Source of the DNA: an uncultured Clostridia bacterium
GTDB lineage: Bacteria; Bacillota; Clostridia; Oscillospirales; Ruminococcaceae
NCBI GenBank assembly: GCA_947175385.1
Contig: CAMWMN010000012.1
Span: 1-33,557 of the forward strand
Reading direction: 5' to 3'
DNA length: 33,557 nucleotides
Positions within the stretch are counted from its first letter, which is position 1; the number at the start of each line of letters is the position of its first letter. Below the pieces are notes generated by a model. The model did not search any database and was not told the DNA's origin. It saw only the letters and a list, made by a program, of their open reading frames with translations. Below are positions 14,564 to 23,243 of this stretch, piece by piece. A program made the position numbers and the translations under genes.

Positions 14564-17200
14564 ATGAATTACGAAATCGTTGACAGCGCCGAGAGCTTTG
14601 AAGCTGCGCTTGCCAGAGTCAGAGAAGCGCAGAAAAAATTCGGCGAGTTCACTCAAGAACAGGTCGATAAGATTTTCCTCGCTGCCGCTTCAGCAGCTAA
14701 CAAGCAGAGAATCCCTCTTGCGAAGATGGCTGTCCAAGAAACAGGCATGGGCATTGTTGAAGACAAGGTTATCAAGAACAACTATGCCTCGGAGCATATT
14801 TACAACGCTTATAAGGATGTAAAGACCTGCGGCGTTATCGAAACCGATGAATCCTTCGGAATCACCAAGATTGCGGAGCCTATCGGCGTTATCGGCGCGG
14901 TTATTCCGACCACAAACCCCACATCTACCGCTATTTTCAAGACCCTTATCAGCTTGAAAACCAGAAACGGTATTATCATCAGCCCGCACCCCCGTGCAAA
15001 GAACTGCACTATCGAGGCGGCTAAGATCGTTTATGAGGCAGCTGTAAAGGCGGGCGCTCCCGAGGGCATTATCGCGTGGATTGACGTACCTTCGCTGGAT
15101 CTCACCAACCAATTGATGAGAGATGTAGACCTCATTCTCGCAACGGGAGGTCCCGGAATGGTTAAGGCTGCGTACTCTTCGGGTACTCCGGCACTCGGCG
15201 TGGGCGCGGGCAACGCTTCCGCGATTATCGACCCCTCCGCTGATATTGTAAATGCCGTTAACTCGATTCTTCACTCCAAGACGTTCGATAACGGTATGAT
15301 CTGCGCAACCGAGCAGACCGTTATCGCGGATAAGACCATCTACAACGAGGTCAAGAATGAGTTCATCAAGAGAGGCGCGTACTTCCTGAACGAAAAGGAA
15401 GCGCAGATGATCAGAAATACAATGCTTATCAACGGCGCGCTTAACGCGAAAATCGTTGGTCAGCGTCCCGTAACCATCGCTAAGATGGCTGGATTTGAGA
15501 TTCCCGATGATGTTAAGGTTCTCATCGGTGAGGCGACAAGCACCGATCCCGATGAGGCATTCGGTCACGAGAAGCTCACCACTATTCTCGGTATGTATAA
15601 GTCCGAGGATTTCAACAATGCTCTGGACATCGCGGACACTCTGCTTCGCAACAACGGCGGTCTGGGTCACACTGCGGTTCTGTGGATCAATCCCTCCGAG
15701 AGAGAGAAGCTCCTCAAGTTCGCGCACAGAATGAAGACTTGCCGTCTTATCGTCAATACCCCGTCGTCTTTGGGCGGTATCGGCGACCTTTACAACTTCA
15801 AGTTTGCTCCTTCGCTTACTCTGGGCTGCGGCTCATGGGGCGGTAACTCCGTATCTGAAAACGTTGGAGTTAAGCACCTTATCAATATCAAGACCGTTGC
15901 CGAGAGGAGAGAGAATATGCTGTGGTTCCGCGCACCCGAAAAGGTTTACATCAAGAAAGGCTGTCTGCCTGTTGCACTTAAAGAACTTAAGGACGTTCTG
16001 GGCAAGAAGAGAGCGTTTATCGTTACCGACTCGTTTATGTTCAAGAGCGGATTTACAAAGCACATCACCGACAGACTTGAGGAAATGGGCATTACTTACA
16101 CCATCTTCTCCGATGTTGAGCCTGATCCTTCGCTGAAGTCCGCACAGATGGGCGCGGAGGCTATGCGCAAGTTTGAGCCGGACTGCATTATCGCAATGGG
16201 CGGCGGCTCGGCTATGGACGCCGGCAAGATTATGTGGGTACTGTACGAGCACCCCGATGCAGACTTCCAGGATATGGCAATGCGCTTTATCGATATCCGC
16301 AAGAGAGTTTACACTTTCCCGCATATGGGCGATAAGGCTTACTTCATCGCGGTTCCTACCTCAGCGGGTACAGGCTCCGAGGTTACTCCGTTCGCGGTTA
16401 TTACCGACCAGGATACTGGTGTTAAGTATCCGTTGGCTGACTACGAGCTGATGCCGAAGATGGCTATCGTAGATCCCGATTTGATGGAAACTGGTCCTAA
16501 GGGACTGACCTCCGCTTCCGGTATCGATGCGGTTACTCACAACCTCGAGGCTATCGCTTCCGTTATGGCAACCGACTATACGGACGGTCTGGCTAAGCAG
16601 TCGCTGAAGATGATCTTCAATTACTTGCCCAGAGCTTACGATTCCGCCCCCTCCAAAGATAACCCCAACCCCACTTCCGACCATGAGGCTCGCGAGAAGA
16701 TGGCAAACGCGGCTACAATGGCGGGTATGGCGTTCGCGAACGCGTTCCTCGGTGTTTGCCATTCTATGGCACACAAGCTCGGTGCGTTCCACCACATTCC
16801 TCACGGTGTTGCGAATGCCTTGCTGATTGACGAGGTTATCCGCTTCAACTCCGCTGAAAAGCCCACCAAGATGGGTACTTTCTCGCAGTACACTCATCCG
16901 CACACTCTGCGCCGTTACGCTGAGGTTGCCGAGGAACTGGGCTGCAAGGGCAAGACCGATGAAGAGAAGGTTGAGGCTATGATTGCCAAGATTGATGAAC
17001 TTAAGGATTACATCGGCATTAAGAAGACTATTCGCGACTATGTTCCCGATGAGAAGGACTTCCTTGACAGACTCGATGCAATGGTTGAGCAGGCATTCGA
17101 TGACCAGTGCACCGGCGCTAACCCGCGCTATCCGCTGATGAGCGAAATCAAGCAGATGTACCTGAACGCATACTACGGCAAGACCACAAAGCTTTGCTGA
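14564..17200 (+). CDS. adhE: Bifunctional acetaldehyde-CoA / alcohol dehydrogenase AdhE
   Basis: 878 aa, normal AdhE length. It reduces acetyl-CoA to acetaldehyde and then ethanol, oxidising two NADH, and usually forms spirosomes. The N-terminal aldehyde dehydrogenase domain (about 1-440) has the catalytic Cys247 in FDNGMICATEQTVI; the C-terminal iron alcohol dehydrogenase domain has the NAD loop AMGGGSAMDAGKIMW and metal-binding His residues in GIDAVTHNLEA and GVCHSMAHKLGAFHHIPHG (first His at 733). I chose ATG 14564: AAGGAG is 9 nt upstream, but only 3 nt before the in-frame ATG at 14558. It heads the hydrogen cluster under the Rex-type operator. Confidence 0.97.
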   Translation: MNYEIVDSAESFEAALARVREAQKKFGEFTQEQVDKIFLAAASAANKQRIPLAKMAVQETGMGIVEDKVIKNNYASEHIYNAYKDVKTCGVIETDESFGITKIAEPIGVIGAVIPTTNPTSTAIFKTLISLKTRNGIIISPHPRAKNCTIEAAKIVYEAAVKAGAPEGIIAWIDVPSLDLTNQLMRDVDLILATGGPGMVKAAYSSGTPALGVGAGNASAIIDPSADIVNAVNSILHSKTFDNGMICATEQTVIADKTIYNEVKNEFIKRGAYFLNEKEAQMIRNTMLINGALNAKIVGQRPVTIAKMAGFEIPDDVKVLIGEATSTDPDEAFGHEKLTTILGMYKSEDFNNALDIADTLLRNNGGLGHTAVLWINPSEREKLLKFAHRMKTCRLIVNTPSSLGGIGDLYNFKFAPSLTLGCGSWGGNSVSENVGVKHLINIKTVAERRENMLWFRAPEKVYIKKGCLPVALKELKDVLGKKRAFIVTDSFMFKSGFTKHITDRLEEMGITYTIFSDVEPDPSLKSAQMGAEAMRKFEPDCIIAMGGGSAMDAGKIMWVLYEHPDADFQDMAMRFIDIRKRVYTFPHMGDKAYFIAVPTSAGTGSEVTPFAVITDQDTGVKYPLADYELMPKMAIVDPDLMETGPKGLTSASGIDAVTHNLEAIASVMATDYTDGLAKQSLKMIFNYLPRAYDSAPSKDNPNPTSDHEAREKMANAATMAGMAFANAFLGVCHSMAHKLGAFHHIPHGVANALLIDEVIRFNSAEKPTKMGTFSQYTHPHTLRRYAEVAEELGCKGKTDEEKVEAMIAKIDELKDYIGIKKTIRDYVPDEKDFLDRLDAMVEQAFDDQCTGANPRYPLMSEIKQMYLNAYYGKTTKLC

Positions 17201-17215
17201 TAAAACTGGCGGTTC

Positions 17216-17238
17216 GCGTGCCGCTATTTGCGGTACGT
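17216..17238 (+). other. Intercistronic hairpin after adhE
   Basis: GCGTGCCGC pairs with GCGGTACGT (two G-U pairs) around a 5-nt loop. No T-tract follows, so it is more likely an mRNA processing or stability element than a terminator; the next gene has its own ribosome-binding site 33 nt on. Confidence 0.5.
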
Positions 17239-17282
17239 GAATATGCCTAAATTCAAAAATTACTTTTAGGAGGAAAAGCTAT

Positions 17283-18029
17283 ATGTCTGATAGAATTATT
17301 GCCGTTCGTACCCGCAAGACGGTTTACCATGAAGGCGATACCGCTGTAAAGGTATTTGACGAGGATTACGCGAAATATGACATTCTAAACGAGGCTCTTA
17401 ACCAAGCTCGTGTTGAAAATATCGGCATAAACGTGCCCAAGGTTCTCGAAGTTAAGATGATTGACGGTAAGTGGGCTATCGTTTCCGAATTTATTCAGGG
17501 AAAGACGCTCGCGCAGCTTATGAAGGACAATCCTCAGAAGAAGGACGAGTACTTAAATATGTTTGTTGACCTGCAAATGCAGGTTCACGCGGCAAAGTGC
17601 CCGATGCTCAACAAGCTGAAGGACAAAATGAGCCGCAAAATCAGCGAGGCGGATTTGGACGCTACCACCCGTTACGAGCTGCACACCCGCTTGGAGTCTA
17701 TGCCCAAGCACATCAAGGTTTGCCATGGCGACTTCAACCCCTCCAACATTATCGTTAAAGACGATGGAACGCCGTACATTCTTGACTGGAGTCACGCTAC
17801 ACAGGGTAACGCTTCCGCAGATGTTGCGAGAACCTATTTGCTGTTCTGGCTGAACGGCGAGATTGATATGGCTGAGAAGTATCTCGACCTGTTCTGCAAG
17901 AAGAGCGATACCGCAAAACAGTATATTCAGAAGTGGCTGCCTATCGTTGCGGCTTCGCAGTCCGTAAAGGGCAAGCCCGAAGAGCGCGAGTTCCTGATTA
18001 ACTGGGTAAACGTTGTTGAATACGATTAA
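17283..18029 (+). CDS. Aminoglycoside-phosphotransferase-like (APH/choline-kinase fold) kinase
   Basis: 248 aa. The N-lobe holds AVKVF with the ATP-binding Lys23; the catalytic loop is KVCHGDFNPSNIIV with Asp150, and the metal motif ILDWSHAT has Asp168. This is the eukaryotic-like kinase fold of APH, choline kinase and HipA relatives. Its place between adhE and hydrogenase genes, and the phosphatase encoded three genes on, makes antibiotic resistance unlikely and suggests a regulatory or metabolite kinase in hydrogen metabolism (inference). AGGAGG precedes the ATG. Confidence 0.88.
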   Translation: MSDRIIAVRTRKTVYHEGDTAVKVFDEDYAKYDILNEALNQARVENIGINVPKVLEVKMIDGKWAIVSEFIQGKTLAQLMKDNPQKKDEYLNMFVDLQMQVHAAKCPMLNKLKDKMSRKISEADLDATTRYELHTRLESMPKHIKVCHGDFNPSNIIVKDDGTPYILDWSHATQGNASADVARTYLLFWLNGEIDMAEKYLDLFCKKSDTAKQYIQKWLPIVAASQSVKGKPEEREFLINWVNVVEYD

Positions 18030-18044
18030 TAGGAGGAATCTCAA

Positions 18045-18284
18045 ATGAAGGTTACTGTTTGTATTGGAAGCTCTTGCCATCTTAAGGGTTCACGCCGTGT
18101 TGTTGAAGGTATTCAATACCTTATCGCGGAAAACAACCTTAAAGACAAGGTGGAGCTTGGCGGTACTTTTTGTATGAATAACTGCCAGAACGGCGTATGC
18201 GTTACCGTTGATGACAAGAGTTTCTCGGTTTCGCCCGATACAGTCGAGGATTTCTTCAAGACGCAAATCCTTGCCAACGTGTAA
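18045..18284 (+). CDS. [2Fe-2S] thioredoxin-like ferredoxin (NuoE/HydC type), 79 aa
   Basis: A short one-domain protein with Cys6 and Cys11 (TVCIGSSCHLKGSRRV) and Cys43, Cys47 and Cys52 (GTFCMNNCQNGVC). This is the spacing of the thioredoxin-like [2Fe-2S] domain found in NuoE, HydC and the C-terminus of some hydrogenases. It lacks the N-terminal helical part of NuoE. It probably passes electrons to or from the hydrogenase-like proteins encoded next. AGGAGG precedes the ATG and it follows the kinase gene after 15 nt. Confidence 0.92.
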   Translation: MKVTVCIGSSCHLKGSRRVVEGIQYLIAENNLKDKVELGGTFCMNNCQNGVCVTVDDKSFSVSPDTVEDFFKTQILANV

Positions 18285-18302
18285 TTTGACAAATATCTCC
18301 AC

Positions 18303-18332
18303 TTCCCGCTGCAATATATTTTGTGGCGGGAA
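18303..18332 (+). other. Intercistronic hairpin before hydS
   Basis: TTCCCGC (18303-18309) pairs with GCGGGAA (18326-18332); wobble pairs extend the stem inward. There is no T-tract, so it may adjust relative expression of the [2Fe-2S] and HydS-like genes. Confidence 0.5.
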
Positions 18333-18372
18333 ATTGTCGGTTGTTATGCATTAATCAAAAGGAGTAATTTTT

Positions 18373-20046
18373 ATGGCGGAATTTTTGAAACTCAAAAAAT
18401 CGAACTGCAAGAACTGTTATAAGTGCATACGGCACTGCCCCGTCAAATCAATCCGATTTTCGGGAAATCAAGCGAATATTATCGGCGATGAGTGCATTCT
18501 CTGCGGACAGTGCTTTGTGGTTTGCCCGCAAAATGCAAAAGAGATTGCCGACTCAACCGAACGCGTGAAATATCTCATCACATCGGGCGAGAAAGTTTAT
18601 GCTTCCGTTGCGCCGAGCTTTGTGGCGAATTATGGCGTGGGCATCGATTCCCTCACCGAAGCGCTCAAGAAGCTCGGATTCGCGGGTGCGGAGGAAACCG
18701 CCATCGGAGCTACAATCGTAAAGACGGAGTATGAGCGTCTGATTCGCGAGGACAAGCGCGATGTGTTGATTTCATCTTGCTGCAACTCCGTGAATCTGTT
18801 GATTCAGAAGTACTATCCCGAGGCACTGGAATACCTTGCGGACGTGCTCTCCCCTATGCAGGCGCACTGCCAAGACCTCAAGAATCGTTACAGCGGCTGT
18901 AAGACCGTGTTCATCGGACCATGCGTTTCCAAGAAAGAGGAAGCGGCACGATACGGCGGCTACACAGACGATGTTCTCACATTTGAAGAGTTGACCAACT
19001 GGTTTAAGGAAGCAGGGGTTACTCCCGAAAAGTCTATTGATGACAATAATCAAAGTCGCGCGAGGTTGTTCCCAACAACGGGAGGAGTTTTGCGTACAAT
19101 GCGCGAACGCGACCCCAACTTTACATATCTCGCGTTTGACGGCGTGGAAAACTGCAAAGAGGCACTTGAGGAAATCCTCGAGGGCAAACTGCACAACTGC
19201 TTTATAGAGATGTCTGCTTGCGCCGGAAGCTGCGCCAACGGACCGGTTATGGAGAAATACAAGAGATCGCCGGTTGCGTCCGCGATGGCAATCAACAAAT
19301 ACGCGGGCAGCGAGGATTATGTGGTTACGCAACCCGGCAAGAGCGAATTGCACAAGAAAATGACATTCCTGAATACCAAGTCATCAATGCCTACCGAAGA
19401 GGAAATTACCGCGATTCTGCGGAAAATGGGCAAGACTCGTCCCGACCAAGAGCTGAACTGCGGCTCTTGCGGATATGAAACCTGCCGCGAGAAAGCTATC
19501 GCGATTTGCCACGGAAAAGCAGACATTTCAATGTGCCTACCGTTCCTTAAAGACAAAGCGGAGAGCTTTTCGGACAATATCATTTCCAGCTCGCCGAACG
19601 CGATTATTGCGATGAATGAGAATCTTGAGATTCAGCAAATCAACAAGTCGGCGCTGCAGCTTATGAACATTTCCAGAGCCTCGGACGTTATGGGTGAGCA
19701 GATCATCCGATTGCTTGACCCAGCCGTGTTTATGGAGGTTATGCAGAGCAACAAGCCCGTTCATAACGAGCGGAGATACTTGACGGAATATGACAAATTC
19801 GTTGAACAAACGGTAATTTACGACTCCGAATATCGGATTGTAATCTGCCTTATGCGCGATGTAACCGATGAGGAAAAGGCGAAGGTTCGCAAGGAGAATG
19901 TTGGCAGAACCACTGCGGATATTGCCGATAAGGTGGTTGAAAACCAGATGCGAATCGTCCAGGAAATTGCCTCGCTGTTGGGTGAAACCGCTGCCGAAAC
20001 AAAGGTTGCGCTTATGAAACTGAAGGAGTCGATTGCCAATGAATAA
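18373..20046 (+). CDS. hydS: HydS-like PAS-containing [FeFe]-hydrogenase (putative H2 sensor)
   Basis: 557 aa. Domain order: two [4Fe-4S] ferredoxin motifs (CKNCYKCIRHCP, CILCGQCFVVCP; 1-55), an H-cluster domain (about 75-350), a four-Cys Fe-S domain (CGSCGYETC from Cys363), a PAS domain (about 395-490) and a helical C-terminus. The H-cluster motifs are altered but keep the ligand Cys: SSCCNSV (Cys136-137), GPCVSKKEE (Cys184) and EMSACAGSCANG (Cys283, Cys287). Catalytic enzymes have TSCCPxW and MACxGGC instead. This pattern plus PAS is that of group C sensory hydrogenases such as R. albus HydS. The stop overlaps the phosphatase start by 8 nt, suggesting that the PAS output goes to that protein. 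Confidence 0.9.
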   Translation: MAEFLKLKKSNCKNCYKCIRHCPVKSIRFSGNQANIIGDECILCGQCFVVCPQNAKEIADSTERVKYLITSGEKVYASVAPSFVANYGVGIDSLTEALKKLGFAGAEETAIGATIVKTEYERLIREDKRDVLISSCCNSVNLLIQKYYPEALEYLADVLSPMQAHCQDLKNRYSGCKTVFIGPCVSKKEEAARYGGYTDDVLTFEELTNWFKEAGVTPEKSIDDNNQSRARLFPTTGGVLRTMRERDPNFTYLAFDGVENCKEALEEILEGKLHNCFIEMSACAGSCANGPVMEKYKRSPVASAMAINKYAGSEDYVVTQPGKSELHKKMTFLNTKSSMPTEEEITAILRKMGKTRPDQELNCGSCGYETCREKAIAICHGKADISMCLPFLKDKAESFSDNIISSSPNAIIAMNENLEIQQINKSALQLMNISRASDVMGEQIIRLLDPAVFMEVMQSNKPVHNERRYLTEYDKFVEQTVIYDSEYRIVICLMRDVTDEEKAKVRKENVGRTTADIADKVVENQMRIVQEIASLLGETAAETKVALMKLKESIANE

Positions 20047-21211
20047 TTTGTGCGCCGATATTGGTTGGAAAAGCCTAAATCATGTTGGAGAACAGCTCTG
20101 CGGCGATCACATTGAGATTATCGAAATGCCAGACGATTCAACGGTTCTGGTGTTGGCGGACGGCTTGGGAAGCGGTGTTAAGGCATCTATCCTCTCAACG
20201 CTCACCTCAAAAATCATCGCTACTATGACCTCTCAGGGCATTTCGTTGGAAGAATGTGTAAAGACCATCGCCGCTACCCTGCCCATCTGCAAGGTTCGCG
20301 ATGTGGCTTACTCCACGTTCACGATTATCCGCTTGATTCACAACGAAGAGGCGGAAATTATCTGCTATGACAATCCCGATGTAATTATGTTCAGAAGCGG
20401 TCAGCAATACGAAATTCCGCTTCAGAATATGAACATCGAGGGCAAGCTGATTCATAAGGGGCACATAATGCTCCAGGAAAATGATACGTTTATTGCGATG
20501 AGTGACGGCTGTATTCACGCAGGTGTGGGAATGTCGCTGAACTTTGGTTGGGAGCGCAAGGAAATAGCCGAATTTATGGAAACGCTCTCTGATGTGGGAT
20601 TCACGGCGAAAACGCTTGCAACCGTGCTTACCGACCAGTGCTTGAAGTTGTACGGCGGCAATCCTGGGGACGATACAACGGCTCTTGCGGTGAGAATACG
20701 CGCACGGCAGCAGATAAACCTGATGATAGGTCCCCCCTCCGACCGCAACGACTGCGAGAAGATGGTTTCACTGTTCCTATCAAAGGGCGGAAAGCACATC
20801 GTTTGCGGCGGAACAACGTCCACGATTGTGTCGAAGTACCTCAACAAACCGATTGTGCCAAATATTAACTATTTCGACCCCGAAATTCCGCCGACAGCGA
20901 CAATCGAGGGTGTGGATCTGGTGACGGAGGGCGTTATCACGATTAACCGTGTAAACGAATACGCAAAGGACTATCTCTCAGACAACGAGAGCTATAAACA
21001 GTGGAACTACAAGCAAGACGGCGCGGCGCTTATTTCGCGTATGCTGTTTGAGGAAGCCACGGATATAAACTTCTATGTCGGCAGAGCAATTAATCCCGCC
21101 CATCAAAACCCAAATCTTCCAATTAACTTTAACATTAAAATGCAGCTTGTAAGCGAGCTTTCGGAAAGCTTGAAAAAGATGGGCAAAAAAATTAAGGTAA
21201 ACTATTTTTAA
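20039..21211 (+). CDS. SpoIIE-type PP2C serine/threonine phosphatase
   Basis: 390 aa from ATG 20039 (an in-frame TTG lies at 20033; AAGGAG at 20023-20028 fits the ATG). The SpoIIE-like PP2C domain (about 1-225) carries the metal motifs VLVLADGLGSG, AMSDGCIHAG and NPGDDTTALAVR. The remaining 165 residues form a C-terminal domain, from INLMIGPPSDRNDCEKMVS onward, that I do not recognise. It overlaps the hydS-like gene by 8 nt and lies 12 nt before hydA. It is a likely signalling partner of the H2 sensor; the phosphoprotein substrate is unknown. Confidence 0.9.
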   Translation: MNNLCADIGWKSLNHVGEQLCGDHIEIIEMPDDSTVLVLADGLGSGVKASILSTLTSKIIATMTSQGISLEECVKTIAATLPICKVRDVAYSTFTIIRLIHNEEAEIICYDNPDVIMFRSGQQYEIPLQNMNIEGKLIHKGHIMLQENDTFIAMSDGCIHAGVGMSLNFGWERKEIAEFMETLSDVGFTAKTLATVLTDQCLKLYGGNPGDDTTALAVRIRARQQINLMIGPPSDRNDCEKMVSLFLSKGGKHIVCGGTTSTIVSKYLNKPIVPNINYFDPEIPPTATIEGVDLVTEGVITINRVNEYAKDYLSDNESYKQWNYKQDGAALISRMLFEEATDINFYVGRAINPAHQNPNLPINFNIKMQLVSELSESLKKMGKKIKVNYF

Positions 21212-21223
21212 GGAGAAGCTATT

Positions 21224-22699
21224 ATGGAAACACCCGTGCAGAACAAACCTGCCGCAAAAAGGCAGTATAAATTCGACACCAAGGTTCAATACTTAAAATA
21301 TAAGGTGTTGAGAGAGGTCGCGCGCGAGGCGTGGGCGGGAACGCTGCTTGAAAACATTCTCGACATTCCAAAGATAATTGTACCCGGAAAGGTTCCGACA
21401 ATGCGCTGCTGCGTTTACAAGGAGCGCGCGATTCTCGAAGAGCGCGTTAAAATCGCGATGGGCGGCGACAAGAACAATCCCAATGTTATTGAGGTAATCG
21501 AAACTGCCTGTGACGAGTGTCCGATGGGCGGATACGAGGTTACGAACGCTTGCCGCGGCTGTCTGGCGCACCGCTGCGAGGACGCTTGCCGCAAAGGCGC
21601 GATTTCATTCGACCACAACCAAAAGGCACATATCGACAAGTCAAAATGCGTAGAGTGCGGAATGTGCGCGAAAAACTGTCCGTATACCGCGATTATGAAC
21701 TTCAAACGTCCGTGCGTAAGCGCGTGCAAGGTGAACGCAATCTCCATGAACGAAGATAAGGCGGCTGAAATCGACAACAGCAAGTGCATTTCCTGCGGAG
21801 CGTGCGTTTATCAGTGCCCGTTTGGCGCGATTACAGACAAGTCATTCATCATCAACGTAATCGATATGATTCAGAAGAGCGAAAATAACAACAAATACAA
21901 GGTCTACGCGCTGGTAGCTCCGGCGATTGGATCACAGTACTCCTACGCGAAGTTGGGTCAGGTGATTCAGGGAATCAAGGAACTTGGATTCTTCACGACT
22001 ATCGAAGCGGCTTTGGGCGCAGATATGGTCGCGTGGATGGAGAGCAAAGAGCTTGCAGAATGCGGCGACTACCTCACATCAAGCTGCTGTCCCGCGTTTG
22101 TGGACTTTATCCACAAGAATTTCCCCGATATGAAGGAGCACATCTCGCATAACCTCTCCCCTGCCGCGACTATCGCGAGGTACATAAAGTCCACCGACCC
22201 GAGCAGCAAGATTGTTTTCATTGGTCCGTGCACCGCGAAAAAGATGGAGTTCCAAAAAGAAAGCGTTCGTCCGTATATTGATTGTGTAATCACATTTGAG
22301 GAGCTTCAGGCGCTGTTTGACAGCAAGGATATTGACATCACCTCTCTTCCCGAGGCTCATCTGGACAATGCGTCCTACTTCGGACGTATCTTCGCACGAA
22401 GCGGCGGTTTGGCGGACGCGGTTAAACAGGCACTTACAGAGCAGAATCTGAATGATTTCGAGCTTAAGGCTGTTTCCTGTGACGGAATCGAAGCGTGCAA
22501 GGCGGCGCTGCTCAAGAAGAGCAAGGGCGTTCTGGATGCGAATTTCATCGAGGGTATGGCGTGTGTCGGCGGCTGCATAGGCGGCGCTGGCTGCCTTACT
22601 CACGGAGAAAAGAACAAGGCAGAGGTCGACAAGTACGGCAAGGAGGCTCTTGAAAAGACGATCAGCGAGGCAATCAGCGTGGTAAAGCTGCCGGAATAA
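21224..22699 (+). CDS. hydA: [FeFe]-hydrogenase, catalytic, monomeric group B-like
   Basis: 491 aa. It reduces protons to H2 with reduced ferredoxin, or the reverse. The N-terminal part is Cys-rich (CDECPMGG, CRGCLAHRCEDAC, then two [4Fe-4S] motifs CVECGMCAKNCP and CISCGACVYQCP). The H-cluster domain has canonical motifs: L1 TSSCCPAF (Cys288-289), L2 IGPCTAKKME (Cys336) and L3 EGMACVGGCIGGAG (Cys447, Cys451). There is no NADH-binding or [2Fe-2S] extension, so it is probably ferredoxin-dependent and not electron-bifurcating. AAGGAG precedes the ATG. Maturases HydE, HydF and HydG are not in the window. Confidence 0.94.
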   Translation: METPVQNKPAAKRQYKFDTKVQYLKYKVLREVAREAWAGTLLENILDIPKIIVPGKVPTMRCCVYKERAILEERVKIAMGGDKNNPNVIEVIETACDECPMGGYEVTNACRGCLAHRCEDACRKGAISFDHNQKAHIDKSKCVECGMCAKNCPYTAIMNFKRPCVSACKVNAISMNEDKAAEIDNSKCISCGACVYQCPFGAITDKSFIINVIDMIQKSENNNKYKVYALVAPAIGSQYSYAKLGQVIQGIKELGFFTTIEAALGADMVAWMESKELAECGDYLTSSCCPAFVDFIHKNFPDMKEHISHNLSPAATIARYIKSTDPSSKIVFIGPCTAKKMEFQKESVRPYIDCVITFEELQALFDSKDIDITSLPEAHLDNASYFGRIFARSGGLADAVKQALTEQNLNDFELKAVSCDGIEACKAALLKKSKGVLDANFIEGMACVGGCIGGAGCLTHGEKNKAEVDKYGKEALEKTISEAISVVKLPE

Positions 22700-22716
22700 C
22701 ATTGGGGAGATTGTGA

Positions 22717-23196
22717 ATGCTCGGTAAAATTCTGGATAAATCCTCTTGCGCGAAATGCCGCGTCTGCTGCGGATTCGTGGAGGACGATAAGTGGGAAATT
22801 CCGCTGATTTTCACGGAACTGCGCAGCGCGGTAGAACAAAAACTCGGTGTAAAGCTGATTCCGCGCGGCAATGAGTTTGTGTTTGATATGAAGTTTGACG
22901 GGGATAAGCTCGTGTACTGCCCCGCCGTTTCGGAAAACGGCTGCACGCTCGGTGAGCTTAAACCGTTCGACTGTATGATATGGCCGTTCCGTGTGAATCA
23001 ACTCGGCGAACGGCGAGTGATTACCGTGTCCCCGGTGTGCGAGGCGGTGATTGATTTGCCGTTGTCAAGGATTACGGAATTCGTCAACACGGACGGATTC
23101 GCGGAACGGCTGTTCGAGGAATCCCGTAAACACCCCGATATGGTGAAGCCGTACATTGACGGTTATCCGATTATAAAAGCGGAAAATGTAAACTAA
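22717..23196 (+). CDS. YkgJ-like cysteine-cluster protein
   Basis: 159 aa. The Cys pattern SSCAKCRVCCGF near residues 9-20, then YCPAVSENGC, FDCMIWPFR and SPVCEA, is that of the YkgJ/CxxCxxCC family, thought to bind zinc or an Fe-S cluster; members occur beside redox and flagellar genes, with no firm function. GGGGAG precedes the ATG. It follows hydA after 17 nt and is the last gene of the hydrogen cluster, so it may help metal-site assembly, but that is a guess. Confidence 0.82.
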   Translation: MLGKILDKSSCAKCRVCCGFVEDDKWEIPLIFTELRSAVEQKLGVKLIPRGNEFVFDMKFDGDKLVYCPAVSENGCTLGELKPFDCMIWPFRVNQLGERRVITVSPVCEAVIDLPLSRITEFVNTDGFAERLFEESRKHPDMVKPYIDGYPIIKAENVN

Positions 23197-23211
23197 TATT
23201 AACATTATTGT

Positions 23212-23243
23212 AATCTCCGGTTGGTTGAAATCTACCGGAGATT
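23212..23243. promoter_or_regulatory. 10-bp inverted repeat at the end of the hydrogen cluster and over the XRE promoter
   Basis: AATCTCCGGT (23212-23221) and ACCGGAGATT (23234-23243) form a perfect 10-bp stem. The right arm lies in the spacer of the promoter at 23225-23253 and no long T-tract follows. It may be a weak terminator for the upstream cluster, an operator for the XRE-AbrB protein, or both. Confidence 0.6.

Noticed and set aside
14690-15727. 345-codon open frame antisense to adhE
   Set aside because: It mirrors the aldehyde dehydrogenase domain; no start signal or domain, and adhE itself is unambiguous.
23212-23243. Plain intrinsic terminator after the hydrogen cluster
   Set aside because: The stem is perfect but the following sequence (ATTGTATAATAAT) is not a T-tract and contains a -10 box, so I kept it as a mixed element.
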